From NCBI GenBank assembly GCA_024408085.1, contig JAKSVH010000004.1, positions 1 through 64,000 of the forward strand: DNA of 64,000 nucleotides. Direction: 5' to 3'. Positions 24,735 to 33,800 of this stretch are shown here, piece after piece. The position numbers and the translations under genes are program-made. Position 1 is the first letter of the stretch. Each line of letters starts with the position of its first letter. The notes under the pieces were generated by a model. That model was not told the origin of the DNA. It saw only the letters and a program-made list of their open reading frames with translations, and made no database searches. The DNA comes from Bacilli bacterium (GTDB lineage Bacteria > Bacillota_I > Bacilli_A > RFN20 > CAG-826).

Positions 24735-27700
24735 ATGAAAAATAGCAATTTTATTAAAAATTCTATCATTGCATTACTTCCAATTTCGTTCGCATTGGGA
24801 GTTATTTTTGTTGATAAAACTGTGAAAGCTTCTCCTGTTGATGCTTTCGATTATACATCCCTCAGTAAGATGGATATTAATTTAAATGACACATCTTCCG
24901 AGGACATTAGAAACTATTATTCAGATTTGAATAATTTAGCTACTGCAGACAAAAAAGGCACAAAACTATTAGAAAACTTAAAACCAATTCTTGCAGAAGG
25001 TCAAAAATACTTTTCATATGATTCAGGAAAGGAATCTATTTGGAGACTTTATGAAATAAGTGATCGTGATTGGGAAAAATCACCTGCATCAGAAGTTAAA
25101 AATGGCACATACGATAAAACAACCAACATTATTAAAGGTTATACTTTTGCTGCTGGCAAATCTGATGAGACCAAAAACCCATATGTTCATGCTCTGTATA
25201 TGAACAGAGATATTGATAATCCAGTAAAAGCTTGGGGAAATCATGAACAAGATGGTACTGGCATTAACCAAGAACATATTTGGGCAAAATCACATGGTTT
25301 TGATAGTGCTGGAAGTGGAACTTCCGGTGGTGCTCGTGGTGACCCAATGCATCTTTGGGCTGGTAACGGATGGGCAAACAACGTCCACTCAAACTATTAT
25401 TTTGGTTATGTCGATTTAGATGGCGATGTAACTGATGCAAATACAAGATATCCAGATACAGTTGGCCATAATTATAAAGGCAAATCTTTAACTTTGGGCA
25501 GCGGGACAGTTTTTGAGCCACAAGACTCTGATAAAGGTGATATTGCAAGAGCCATATTTTATATGGCAGCTAGATATAATAACTATGCTGGCGCCACAAA
25601 AGATATTGATGGCAATGATCCAAACCTCATTTTAAGTAACACAATTGATAATAGAACTGGCACTTCTGGTCCAAACGACCCATTTTCAATGGGTGTTTTG
25701 TCAGACTTACTTGAATGGAATAAGATTGACCCACCTGATGAATATGAAATTCATAGAAACAATCTTTTGTATACAAACTTCACACATAACAGAAACCCAT
25801 TTATTGACTTCCCAGAATGGGCAGACATTGCTTTTGGTGATTCCTCTAGAAGTGCTGATCCTGAACACGACAAAATAAACGGAAGTTCAACCGAGAAACA
25901 ATTATTAAGTATTTCAGTTACAACAAATCCTGACAAAACTTCATATTTGGATACTGAAACTTTCAGTCCAAACGGCATGGTTGTTAAAGCAAATTACGAT
26001 GACGGAACATCAGTTCCTGTTACCGGTTATACTTGGTCACCAAATGGAGTACTTTCAACATCGGTTACTAAGGTTACAATTTCATATGGCGGAAAGACCG
26101 CAGATGTAAATATCACCGTAAAATCATCGGTAATTCACCCAAATTCCATAACAATTTCGCCAAATTCGTTTGAATTAGAGAGCGGCTCTTCAAGACGTTT
26201 AACAGCCACAGTTTTACCTACTGATACAACAACAAAAGGAGTTACCTGGACCTCAAGTAACACTGATGTTGCAACTGTATCTAGCACTGGTTATGTAACT
26301 GCTGTTGGACCTGGTACCGCGACAATTAAAGCAATAACAAAAGATGCAGCTAGCTCCGTATTTGGAAGTGCAACAGTTACCGTTCCAGAACCAATTGTTT
26401 TGGATAGAATTGTTTTAAGTGGAAATTACAAAACTTCTTTCTATCAAGGTGATAGTTATTCAAATAAAGGAATAACAGTAACTGCTTACCTTAAGCAGGG
26501 CAGTGTTGATGTAAGCAATGAAGATGTAACTGAATATACTGAATTCTATGGTTTCGATTCTAGCACAGTTGGAAATTGCACGGTCTACGCTTATTACCAA
26601 GGTAAATACACAAGTTATAACGTTACAATTGAAGAAGTTCCTGTTGAAGAAAACACTGTAAACTTCTCTTTCCCAAGTTATGAATTTGAAAACGGACAAA
26701 CGATTAGTTCAGTTTCAAGCGGTGATTATACAATTACATTTTTTGGTCCAGAAACATCTGCAGCCTACTACGATACTGGTACAGGCATAAGAGTTTATCA
26801 CGAAAACTCATTTACTATTGCTGGTAGCAAAAAGATTGTAGAAATTTCCTTCACTTACGGTAGCGGAGATAAGAGAGGTACAAATGTTTACAATGTTGAT
26901 AAAGGAATAGTTGATCCTGAAACAGGTCATTGGACTATGGCAGATGGAGCAGATTCGGTAACATTTACTTTATCTGGATCAACAAGTGGTCATAGACGTA
27001 TTAAAGAAGTTAAAGTCGTTTACGATGACTCCAAAGACGCTGCAAAGTCATTACTTTCCATTACAATTGATGGAACTCCAAAAACACAATTCTACAAAGG
27101 CGATGCTTTTGATCAAACAGGTCTTGTAGTTAATGCCCACTATAGTGATTTTACAGTTGTTGATGTAACTTCTTCAGTAGTTATTACAGGTTTTGATTCA
27201 AGCACCACAGGCTATAAAAAGCTTACTGTTTCTTATACAGAAGGTGAATTTACTAAAACATCTGGTTACCAAGTTAAAGTTAACAGCATCAGCGTCATTT
27301 CAATTGATTTGAGTGGTGAATATAAGACCGAATTCATTCAAGGCGAAACATTTACCTATGAAGGTTTAGTTATCACTGCTCACAACAATAACGGCACTAC
27401 TTTTGATGCCTCAGATAAATGCACAATCTCTAATCCAGACATGACAACTGTTGGCACAAAAACAATTACTGTAACTTACAAACTAAACGTTGATGCTTCA
27501 TACACAATTTCAGTTGTTAAAGATCCAGCTCAAACTGTAAATGTATCAAAAACAATACATAGTATTGCGTCTGAAAATTCGTGGATAAGTTCAACAAAAT
27601 ATACAAGTTTTGATTTGGACGATGTTGTTAATATTTCAGTTGCAGGCGGATCTAATTCTGGAAAATATTATACAAGTGGTTATGAATGGAGAATTTATCA

Positions 27701-29999
27701 AAGTGAATCTCCAGTTTTGAATATTTCTGTTGATGAAGGTTATAAACTTAACGAAGTAATCATTGGCTTTACAACCGCTAATAACGGAGCATTGTTATTT
27801 AAAAATTCTCCTGTTAATTCTGGTGATTCAATTACAACTAGTTGTGGTTCTGTTTTCTTCTACGTAGGAAATAGTTCTAGCGGAACAAGTGGACAAGTAA
27901 AAATTACGTCTATTGAAGTAACTTATAGTGGTGGTACTCCAAGTTCTAGAGTACTAGAAGATATTAGTATTAGCGGTTCTTATCAAACTTCATATTTTGT
28001 CGGTGATCAACTTAATACAAGTGGTTTAATAACCACAGCCCAATTTAGTAATGGTTTATACGCTAAAGTAGAACCTGTATTTTCAGGTTTTGACTCATCA
28101 GTTGCTGGCAATAAAACAATTACTGTTTCTTATAGTGAGAACAATGTCACTAAGTTTGATTCTTATTTAATCACTGTAAGTAATGTTGTTCCGGTTGAAA
28201 TTGTTTTATCAGGTAATTACAAGAAAACATTTATCGAAAATGAAGATTTTACCTACGATGGTTTAGTTGTTGTTTGTAATTATAATAATGGCGATAGTAA
28301 CCAAGTAACCAATTATGACGTAAGTGGTTATGATAAGACTAAATTAGGCAGTCAAACAATTACTGTTTCTTATGTTGAAAAAGGAACAACTTTAACTAAT
28401 ACCTACACAGTTACAGTTGTTGCTGCCACTCCAGTCTCGTTAGAAATTGAAAGTAAACCATCAAAGACTTCCTACTTTGTAGGTGATGAATTTTCTGGTG
28501 CTGGAATCGTTGCAAAATGCACATTAGACAACGGAAGTGTTATCGATGTTTCAGATGACGTCACATTTAGTGATTATGATATGGACGAAATTGGTGAACA
28601 AACTGTAACAGTCAGTTATGCTGATGGAAACAAAACAGTAACCGACACTTATTTGATTACTGTGAATGCTGTTTTACTTGATCACATAGTGATTACTTCC
28701 AAACCATCAAAGATTTCTTACTATGTAGGAGAAGAATTAAATACTGTCGGTTTAACGATCGAGGCATACTACAACAACGGCAGCCATAAACAGGCAATTC
28801 CAACTAGTATTAGTGGTTATAACAAGAATCAAACTGGTAAACAAACTGTTATCGTTCATTTAAATGAATTAGGTATAGAAAAAACGGCAACATTCGATGT
28901 TACTGTTAATGCGGTTGTTGCAGAATCAATCGTCTTATCAGGAGAATATAAGACTTCCTACATTGTAGGAGACACCTTCTCAAGTGAAGGATTAATTGTT
29001 ACAGCTAAGTATAACAACAAAACAGAAGCACAAGTTACACCAACAAGCATCGTTGGTTATGATATGCAAAAAGCCGGTGTTCAAACTGTAATAGTTTATT
29101 ATGGCGATCTTTCTGCAACTTACAATATAACCGTTGAGGAAGTTCCTGTTGTTTTGTCGAGTATCTCTCTTTCTGGGGACTACCAAGAAGAGTTTATGTT
29201 GGGCGATGATTTTAATTCTGACGGATTAATCGTTACAGCTCATTACGACAACGGTACAAGCAAGGTAGTTGAACCTACTTCAATCAGCGGTTATGACATG
29301 TTTGAGGAAGGCGTTCAAGAAGTCCTTGTTGAATACGAAGAAAACGGGAAAACAATGGAAAATACCTATGAAATCTCGGTTATTTCACCTATAACTCTCT
29401 CTTCAATTAAGCTTTCTGGAACATACCAAAAAGAGTTCTACACAGGTGATGATTTTAGCTATGAAGGATTAAAGGTTACTGCAGTTTATTCTGATGGCAC
29501 AACCAAGGATGTTAACTCATTTGAAGTAAGCGGATTTGACTCAACAAAAGTTGGTTATCAAACAATTAAAGTTTCTTATGAAGAAGATGGAACTACGGTT
29601 TCTACAACTTACACCGTAAAATTAATTCAGCTACAAGTTTCATATATTGAGTTAAGCGGAAACTACAAGACTGAATATGAAGTCGGTGAAGCTTACTCAA
29701 TGGAAGGCTTAGTTGTTACAGCTTACTATAACAACTCAACAAGTAAGGTTGTTTCACCAAGCTCAATTAGTGGTTATAAAGGCACAAAAGCTGGAAATGA
29801 AATCATTACGGTTTCCTATAAGGAAAATGGTATTGAAGTATCAACGCGATATGTTGTTAAAATTACCGACAAAGAAACACCAGTTCCACCAAAAGAAGAA
29901 ACAAATCTTCCAGTTATTGTCGGAGCTGCCGGTGGTGGAGTAGTTGGACTTGGTGCTATAATTACAATTATCTGTGTTGTTTTAAAGAAGAAACACTGA
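24735..29999 (+). CDS. Giant surface endonuclease I with about twelve tandem Ig-like modules
   Basis: 1754 aa. Signal peptide at about 1-32. The endonuclease I domain (about 70-385) has NQEHIWAKSHGF (His181) and ARGDPMHLWAGN followed by NNVHSNYYFGY, a variant of the motif in the two sister proteins. The remainder is a string of about twelve related modules of roughly 80 residues, each built as 'LSG-Y-t-F--Gd-F---GL-VtA-Y-nG-----v----SGYD----G-qtvtVSY', plus one Big2 module and two longer beta-sandwich inserts. A Pro-rich spacer, a C-terminal membrane helix and the tail VVLKKKH anchor it. The modules probably act as a stalk pushing the nuclease away from the membrane or as adhesins. Ends with TGA, and smpB follows at once. 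Confidence 0.88.
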   Translation: MKNSNFIKNSIIALLPISFALGVIFVDKTVKASPVDAFDYTSLSKMDINLNDTSSEDIRNYYSDLNNLATADKKGTKLLENLKPILAEGQKYFSYDSGKESIWRLYEISDRDWEKSPASEVKNGTYDKTTNIIKGYTFAAGKSDETKNPYVHALYMNRDIDNPVKAWGNHEQDGTGINQEHIWAKSHGFDSAGSGTSGGARGDPMHLWAGNGWANNVHSNYYFGYVDLDGDVTDANTRYPDTVGHNYKGKSLTLGSGTVFEPQDSDKGDIARAIFYMAARYNNYAGATKDIDGNDPNLILSNTIDNRTGTSGPNDPFSMGVLSDLLEWNKIDPPDEYEIHRNNLLYTNFTHNRNPFIDFPEWADIAFGDSSRSADPEHDKINGSSTEKQLLSISVTTNPDKTSYLDTETFSPNGMVVKANYDDGTSVPVTGYTWSPNGVLSTSVTKVTISYGGKTADVNITVKSSVIHPNSITISPNSFELESGSSRRLTATVLPTDTTTKGVTWTSSNTDVATVSSTGYVTAVGPGTATIKAITKDAASSVFGSATVTVPEPIVLDRIVLSGNYKTSFYQGDSYSNKGITVTAYLKQGSVDVSNEDVTEYTEFYGFDSSTVGNCTVYAYYQGKYTSYNVTIEEVPVEENTVNFSFPSYEFENGQTISSVSSGDYTITFFGPETSAAYYDTGTGIRVYHENSFTIAGSKKIVEISFTYGSGDKRGTNVYNVDKGIVDPETGHWTMADGADSVTFTLSGSTSGHRRIKEVKVVYDDSKDAAKSLLSITIDGTPKTQFYKGDAFDQTGLVVNAHYSDFTVVDVTSSVVITGFDSSTTGYKKLTVSYTEGEFTKTSGYQVKVNSISVISIDLSGEYKTEFIQGETFTYEGLVITAHNNNGTTFDASDKCTISNPDMTTVGTKTITVTYKLNVDASYTISVVKDPAQTVNVSKTIHSIASENSWISSTKYTSFDLDDVVNISVAGGSNSGKYYTSGYEWRIYQSESPVLNISVDEGYKLNEVIIGFTTANNGALLFKNSPVNSGDSITTSCGSVFFYVGNSSSGTSGQVKITSIEVTYSGGTPSSRVLEDISISGSYQTSYFVGDQLNTSGLITTAQFSNGLYAKVEPVFSGFDSSVAGNKTITVSYSENNVTKFDSYLITVSNVVPVEIVLSGNYKKTFIENEDFTYDGLVVVCNYNNGDSNQVTNYDVSGYDKTKLGSQTITVSYVEKGTTLTNTYTVTVVAATPVSLEIESKPSKTSYFVGDEFSGAGIVAKCTLDNGSVIDVSDDVTFSDYDMDEIGEQTVTVSYADGNKTVTDTYLITVNAVLLDHIVITSKPSKISYYVGEELNTVGLTIEAYYNNGSHKQAIPTSISGYNKNQTGKQTVIVHLNELGIEKTATFDVTVNAVVAESIVLSGEYKTSYIVGDTFSSEGLIVTAKYNNKTEAQVTPTSIVGYDMQKAGVQTVIVYYGDLSATYNITVEEVPVVLSSISLSGDYQEEFMLGDDFNSDGLIVTAHYDNGTSKVVEPTSISGYDMFEEGVQEVLVEYEENGKTMENTYEISVISPITLSSIKLSGTYQKEFYTGDDFSYEGLKVTAVYSDGTTKDVNSFEVSGFDSTKVGYQTIKVSYEEDGTTVSTTYTVKLIQLQVSYIELSGNYKTEYEVGEAYSMEGLVVTAYYNNSTSKVVSPSSISGYKGTKAGNEIITVSYKENGIEVSTRYVVKITDKETPVPPKEETNLPVIVGAAGGGVVGLGAIITIICVVLKKKH

Positions 30000-30009
30000 G
30001 GTGAATAAG

Positions 30010-30471
30010 ATGGATGGAATTAAGATTCTAGTTAACAACTCTAAAGCCAAGTATCTCTATTTCTTAGAGGATTTTTTGGAGTGCGGAATTGAACTGAAAG
30101 GATCCGAAATTAAATCTATTCGTAAAAATGGAGCTTCCTTGACAGATTCTTACATAGTAATTAAGAATGATGAAGCATTTATTCTTAACATGCATATTGC
30201 TCCTTATGAACACGGAAATTCATTTAATCATGAACCAAATAGAACACGTAAACTTTTATTGCATAAAAACGAAATTCTTAAGATGGGTAAAAAGGCAAAA
30301 GAAAAAGTTATGACAATTGTCCCAACAAAAGTTTATCTTAAGAAGGGTAAAGTAAAAGTTGAGATTGCTTTAGCAAAAGGTAAGAAATTATACGATAAAA
30401 GAGAAACCATCAAAAAGCGTGATGATGAACGCATGATGGCGAAGATGAAAAAAGGATTTGAAAAGCAGTGA
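30010..30471 (+). CDS. smpB: SsrA-binding protein SmpB
   Basis: 153 aa from the ATG at 30010, preceded by GAGGTG; the in-frame GTG at 30001 is that ribosome site itself and is rejected. SmpB binds tmRNA and delivers it to stalled ribosomes for trans-translation. The conserved N-terminal core is evident: NNSKAKYLYFLEDFLECGIEL, LKGSEIKSIRKNGASLTDSY, and NMHIAPYEHGNSFNHEPNRTR, followed by the RKLLLHKNEI segment and the basic C-terminal tail KKLYDKRETIKKRD that inserts in the decoding centre. The tmRNA gene itself is not in the window. The gene starts ten bases after the surface nuclease stop. Confidence 0.96.
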   Translation: MDGIKILVNNSKAKYLYFLEDFLECGIELKGSEIKSIRKNGASLTDSYIVIKNDEAFILNMHIAPYEHGNSFNHEPNRTRKLLLHKNEILKMGKKAKEKVMTIVPTKVYLKKGKVKVEIALAKGKKLYDKRETIKKRDDERMMAKMKKGFEKQ

Positions 30472-30490
30472 TTATTCACTGCTTTTTCTT
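30462..30490. terminator. Shared terminator containing both convergent stop codons
   Basis: AAAGCAGTGA (30462-30471), loop TTAT, TCACTGCTTT (30476-30485): a perfect 10-base stem. The smpB TGA is the inner end of the left arm and the opposite gene's TAA begins in the loop, so the two genes abut with zero spacing inside one hairpin. Confidence 0.85.
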
Positions 30491-31023
30491 TCGAGTTTTC
30501 CTGCTTTCATAATCGGCTTGATAAGCAGTGGAATTAATATGATATAAACAATTGATGTTGCAATACTTGCAGCAGCTCTTGTTAACATTGTTATTGCAGT
30601 TAACACTGATGGGTAATTCATAATCACTCCATCAACGTAGATTACGATTGAATTTGAAACGGTAACAGCAATACCAGAAAGTATTACCGTTAAGACCCAC
30701 CATTTTTTGTTTTCAAACACATCTTTTTTGCGCATCATAAAGCCTACAATTAATGCTCTGAAAACGTGTGGTAAAATCCATAAAGCAGTGGTTGGTGTTA
30801 ATCCATAAGCAGAAGTGAGTTGTGCGATAAATTCGCCGAAAATCGCCACAAAAACCCCATCCAATGGTCCAGAAACACATGAAACAAAGACGAGTGGTAA
30901 ACCCTTAAAAGTGATCTCTTGTCCAGGCAAACGAATCGAGATAAAAGATAACCCAATATAGAGTGCTAAATTGAGAGCAAGAAATGTGATTCTAAATACT
31001 GGTCTTTTATTTGCGAGTCTCAT
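30472..31023 (-). CDS. ECF transporter S component, FolT-like
   Basis: 183 aa with five or six hydrophobic helices. The pattern ITFKGLPLVFVSCVSGPLDG followed by VAIFGEFIAQL and LWILPHVFRALIVG is typical of energy-coupling-factor substrate-binding subunits of the folate/vitamin type, which work with a shared EcfT and two ATPases encoded elsewhere. The substrate cannot be fixed from the sequence; folate would fit the organism's thyA/folA dependence, but this is inference. On the minus strand an extended -10 box TGC-TATAAT (31075-31067) lies about 43 bases before the ATG. It ends within the hairpin shared with smpB. Confidence 0.85.
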   Translation of the reverse strand: MRLANKRPVFRITFLALNLALYIGLSFISIRLPGQEITFKGLPLVFVSCVSGPLDGVFVAIFGEFIAQLTSAYGLTPTTALWILPHVFRALIVGFMMRKKDVFENKKWWVLTVILSGIAVTVSNSIVIYVDGVIMNYPSVLTAITMLTRAAASIATSIVYIILIPLLIKPIMKAGKLERKSSE

Positions 31024-31066
31024 AAAAATTTATACCAACTTTTTACTTCTAAAATCGACGAGACAA

Positions 31067-31075
31067 ATTATAGCA
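31067..31075 (-). promoter_or_regulatory. Extended -10 promoter element of the ECF S-component gene
   Basis: TGCTATAAT on the minus strand, with no convincing -35 box. It would give a leader of about 37 bases. Confidence 0.55.
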
Positions 31076-31105
31076 CTATCTTATTAAATTAAAAATATTT
31101 TTTAT

Positions 31106-31136
31106 GCGCCCGCAGTTTCAAGGTTAAACTGAGCGC
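31106..31136 (+). other. GC-rich stem-loop upstream of the 31209 membrane protein
   Basis: GCGC-(CCG)-CAGTTT-loop-AAACTG-A-GCGC stands out in an AT-rich intergenic region; GCGCGCG continues after it. No T run follows closely, so it is not a standard terminator. It may be part of the 5' leader of the gene at 31209. Nature unknown. Confidence 0.45.
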
Positions 31137-31208
31137 GCGCGAGGCAAAAATTTTTACTTTTTGAAGCAAAAATATTTTGTTAAACTCAATATTAGCGAGG
31201 TGAAATTT

Positions 31209-31892
31209 ATGAAAAAATCAAAACTCATCATTACAGTCTTAATGCTCGGTGGCCTTTGGGGCTTACTTGAAGCAACTTTAGGAACTCTTTTACACTTAGA
31301 TGCATTTGATTCAATTATTTTTGCATCAACAGCAGTTATGTTCCCAATTGCTTATATGATTTGTGGTAGAGCATATAAAGTAACTGGCAAAGCCAGAACA
31401 GCCTTATATGTTGGTATTATTGCCGCAGCAATTAAAGCTATTTGTTTCTTCTTTGTTCCAATGGTTAATAAAGTTATTAACCCAATGGTCGCAATTATTA
31501 TGGAATCTGGAATTATGGCTGCAGCATTCGCGGTTACAAAACCAGAAAAGATTTGTTCATTAAAATCATTTGTTACTTTCATGGTTGCATCGACACTTAT
31601 TAGAACAGTTTATGTTGGCTACTCAATGGCAACAGCAGTCCCATTCCAAAGTGCATACATTGCTGATGGAATTGTTAACTGGAGCAAGATCATTGAATAC
31701 GTTGTTACAATGAATGCAATCTCATTTGCTTATTGCGCTCTATACATGGGAATTGGTGTTGGAATTAAAGCACTTGAAAAGCGTCCAAATTTCGCAAAAT
31801 TCACTGCAAAAGTCCAACATTTTGCCTATTCACCAGTCTTTGCAGCAGTCATGATTTGTGCAGCAGTTGTCTCCACAATCTTCTTAAAATAA
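31209..31892 (+). CDS. Polytopic membrane protein of unknown function
   Basis: 227 aa from the ATG at 31209, which has a GAGGTG ribosome site; the longer frame from 31161 has none. Six hydrophobic helices are visible, beginning LIITVLMLGGLWGLLEATLG and ending VMICAAVVSTIFLK. The size and helix density are those of an ECF S component or small permease, but I do not see a diagnostic motif. It has its own terminator and sits directly upstream of the purine-degradation operon, so a purine or cofactor (for example molybdate-related) transport role is possible; nothing in the sequence proves it. The leader contains an unusual GC-rich hairpin. Confidence 0.75.
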   Translation: MKKSKLIITVLMLGGLWGLLEATLGTLLHLDAFDSIIFASTAVMFPIAYMICGRAYKVTGKARTALYVGIIAAAIKAICFFFVPMVNKVINPMVAIIMESGIMAAAFAVTKPEKICSLKSFVTFMVASTLIRTVYVGYSMATAVPFQSAYIADGIVNWSKIIEYVVTMNAISFAYCALYMGIGVGIKALEKRPNFAKFTAKVQHFAYSPVFAAVMICAAVVSTIFLK

Positions 31893-31914
31893 TTGTTTAA
31901 AAATTAATTAAAAT

Positions 31915-31945
31915 AAGGATTGCCACAGAGGCAGTCCTTTTTTGT
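31915..31945 (+). terminator. Terminator before the purine operon
   Basis: AAGGATTGCC (31915-31924), loop ACAGA, GGCAGTCCTT (31930-31939, one G-T), then a T run. It separates the membrane protein from the operon that follows. Confidence 0.85.
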
Positions 31946-31959
31946 TGTATAACAAATTA

Positions 31960-31988
31960 TTGAAACCTCTAACATATGCGTGTAAAAT
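31960..31988 (+). promoter_or_regulatory. Promoter of the purine-degradation operon
   Basis: TTGAAA (31960-31965), exactly 17 bases, TAAAAT (31983-31988). Initiation near 31995 leaves about 20 bases with GGGAG before the ATG at 32015. No further internal terminator is seen until 48091, so about 16 kb may be one transcript. Confidence 0.7.
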
Positions 31989-32014
31989 ATAAGCACACAC
32001 ATGGGAGAAACTTA

Positions 32015-32584
32015 ATGGTAGGAATCATCCTCGCGGGCGGATGTTCAACCCGCGCCAAAGTTAATAAGCTCCTCCTGGAGGTAGATCGTAAACCTCTTAT
32101 TCGTCATACAATTGACTCAATAAGAAACTACGTTGATGAAATCCTTGTTGTAACTGGAAGATATAATGATGAACTCGTTCCTCATTTATCTGATGTTAAG
32201 GTTATTTACAACAAGGATTTTTCTTTAGGCATGTTCACATCAGTGCTTGCTGGCGCACGCGCAAGCAAGGGCGATGTGCTCATACTCCCAGGCGACATAA
32301 CAAATGTGAATAATTTAACAATTGAAGCTTTGCTTCACGGAAACAAGGATATCCGCATTCCTTCTTATGAAGGAAAGACAGGACACCCTGTTTATATTTC
32401 TAAGAAATATGTTGAATTATTGTGTGAAGAATCAATTGATTCTAAACTCTGTGATTTTATTTCTAAACACAATGATGTAGTGGAAATAATTCCAGTAGAT
32501 GATCCATTTATCAATTTTGATATTGATACAATTGAAGATTACAACAAATTCATTGAATTACAAAGAAAGGAACTTACTTTATGA
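32015..32584 (+). CDS. MocA/MobA-like molybdenum cofactor nucleotidyltransferase
   Basis: 189 aa from the ATG at 32015; the ORF continues upstream to 31976, but that start lies ahead of the transcription start. The N-terminal nucleotide-binding signature VGIILAGGCSTRAKVNKLLL, VLILPGDITNVN and GHPVYISKKY define the family that adds CMP or GMP to molybdopterin for molybdenum hydroxylases. As first gene of the operon it would mature the cofactor of the two xanthine-dehydrogenase-type enzymes encoded downstream. The usual GD(M/Q)P acidic motif reads GDIT, a variation to note. The next gene overlaps its stop (ATGA). Confidence 0.85.
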   Translation: MVGIILAGGCSTRAKVNKLLLEVDRKPLIRHTIDSIRNYVDEILVVTGRYNDELVPHLSDVKVIYNKDFSLGMFTSVLAGARASKGDVLILPGDITNVNNLTIEALLHGNKDIRIPSYEGKTGHPVYISKKYVELLCEESIDSKLCDFISKHNDVVEIIPVDDPFINFDIDTIEDYNKFIELQRKELTL

Positions 32585-33348
32585 AAGCAAAATCTTTCCT
32601 AAGAGCATCTTCTTTAGAAGAGGCTTACAAGTTAGTCAAAGAGTCTCCTCGTAACAAAATTGTTGCAGGTGGCCTTTGGTTAAAGAAAGGAAACGCAGAT
32701 GTCGACACACTAATCGATCTCTCACTTCTTGGTTTAGAGAAGATTGAAGACAAGAAAGATTATGTTGAAGTCGGCGCAATGGTTTCCCAAAGAGAACTTG
32801 AAAAATCTCCACTCGTACCAGAAGTTATTAGAGAAGCAACTAAAGCTATTATGGGCCCAGCATTTAGAGAAATCGCAACTGTTGGTGGTTCAGTTTATGG
32901 CAAGTATGGATTCTCTGATATCATTACAGTTTTACTTGCTCATCATGTGGAACTTGTCTTTTATCCTGAAGCAGTCATTACGCTTGATGAATATGTCAAA
33001 AAACCTGGGTTTTACGATGGAATTTTGACAAATATCCGTATTTTCAAGGATAAAAACAAAGCCTACTTTAAGAAGGTAGAAATTACAGCTTTAGATTATC
33101 CAATCCTTAATGTTGCAGTCGTGAAAGGCAAAGAATACAAGGTCGTTGTTGGTTCACGTCCTTTAGTTGCAGCACTTTGTGAAAATTCAACGAAATACTT
33201 AAATGAGGGTGGCAAAGATTTTGCTAAAGCTGCTGAACTTGCAGTTGAAGAACTTAAGTTCGGAGATAGCATTGCTACTAAAAGTGCTTATCGTAAACAA
33301 CTCGCACTCACATACGTAAGACGTGCTCTTGAGGAGGTATCTAAATAA
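32581..33348 (+). CDS. Molybdenum hydroxylase, FAD-binding subunit (set 1)
   Basis: 255 aa, shorter than the usual about 285. It belongs to the CO-dehydrogenase/xanthine-dehydrogenase medium-subunit family that carries electrons from the 2Fe-2S protein through FAD. The first FAD signature reads KIVAGGLWLKKGN in place of the common AGGTDL, and the second reads IATVGGSVYGKYGFSD in place of ATIGGNL..AS..SD. Both glycine-rich loops are present but divergent, so FAD binding is likely and altered. It overlaps its neighbours by four bases on one side and one base on the other, giving the subunit order FAD, 2Fe-2S, Mo. Confidence 0.85.
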   Translation: MKAKSFLRASSLEEAYKLVKESPRNKIVAGGLWLKKGNADVDTLIDLSLLGLEKIEDKKDYVEVGAMVSQRELEKSPLVPEVIREATKAIMGPAFREIATVGGSVYGKYGFSDIITVLLAHHVELVFYPEAVITLDEYVKKPGFYDGILTNIRIFKDKNKAYFKKVEITALDYPILNVAVVKGKEYKVVVGSRPLVAALCENSTKYLNEGGKDFAKAAELAVEELKFGDSIATKSAYRKQLALTYVRRALEEVSK

Positions 33349-33800
33349 TGTTAGTCAAATTCAACCTTAATGGTTTAGACGTTGAAATCAACGTCAAACC
33401 TGGAGAGTATCTCTTAGATACACTTCGTAACTACGGAGTTAAATCCGTTAAAAAAGGCTGTGATGGTTCCTCATGCGGAGCATGTACAGTTTTAGTAGAC
33501 GATAAACCAGTTTTATCTTGTTCACTTTTAACTGCAAAAGTTGAAGGTCACAAAGTGATGACTGTTGAATCAATCCAAGATGAAGCAGCAGCACTTTCTG
33601 AATGCTTCTCAAGAGAAGGTGCAGACCAATGCGGATTCTGTAACGCAGCATTCGCACTCATGGTGCACGCACTAAAGAAAGAAAATCCTCATCCAACCGA
33701 TGAAGAAATCAAAGATTACATGGTTGGAAACCTTTGTAGATGCACAGGTTATCAATCTCAACAAAAAGCAATTAAAGCTTTCTTAGGAGGTAAGAAATAA
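33348..33800 (+). CDS. Molybdenum hydroxylase, 2Fe-2S subunit (set 1)
   Basis: 150 aa, the standard length. Two 2Fe-2S clusters are visible: the plant-ferredoxin-type cluster GCDGSSCGACTVLVDDKPVL with a further Cys in LSCSLL, and the helical cluster QCGFCNAAF with GNLCRCTGYQ. It passes electrons from the molybdenum site to FAD. The residue after CGFC is Asn where Thr is usual. Its start overlaps the stop of the FAD subunit and its own stop overlaps the molybdenum subunit, so the three are produced together. Confidence 0.93.
   Translation: MLVKFNLNGLDVEINVKPGEYLLDTLRNYGVKSVKKGCDGSSCGACTVLVDDKPVLSCSLLTAKVEGHKVMTVESIQDEAAALSECFSREGADQCGFCNAAFALMVHALKKENPHPTDEEIKDYMVGNLCRCTGYQSQQKAIKAFLGGKK

Noticed and set aside
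25890-29890. CRISPR array or tandem DNA repeat
   Set aside because: Repetition is at protein level (Ig-like modules of about 240 bases); no short identical repeats with unique spacers were seen anywhere in the window.
31106-31136. Intrinsic terminator
   Set aside because: The GC-rich stem is followed by GCGCGAGGC, not by a T run, and no gene ends just before it on either strand.
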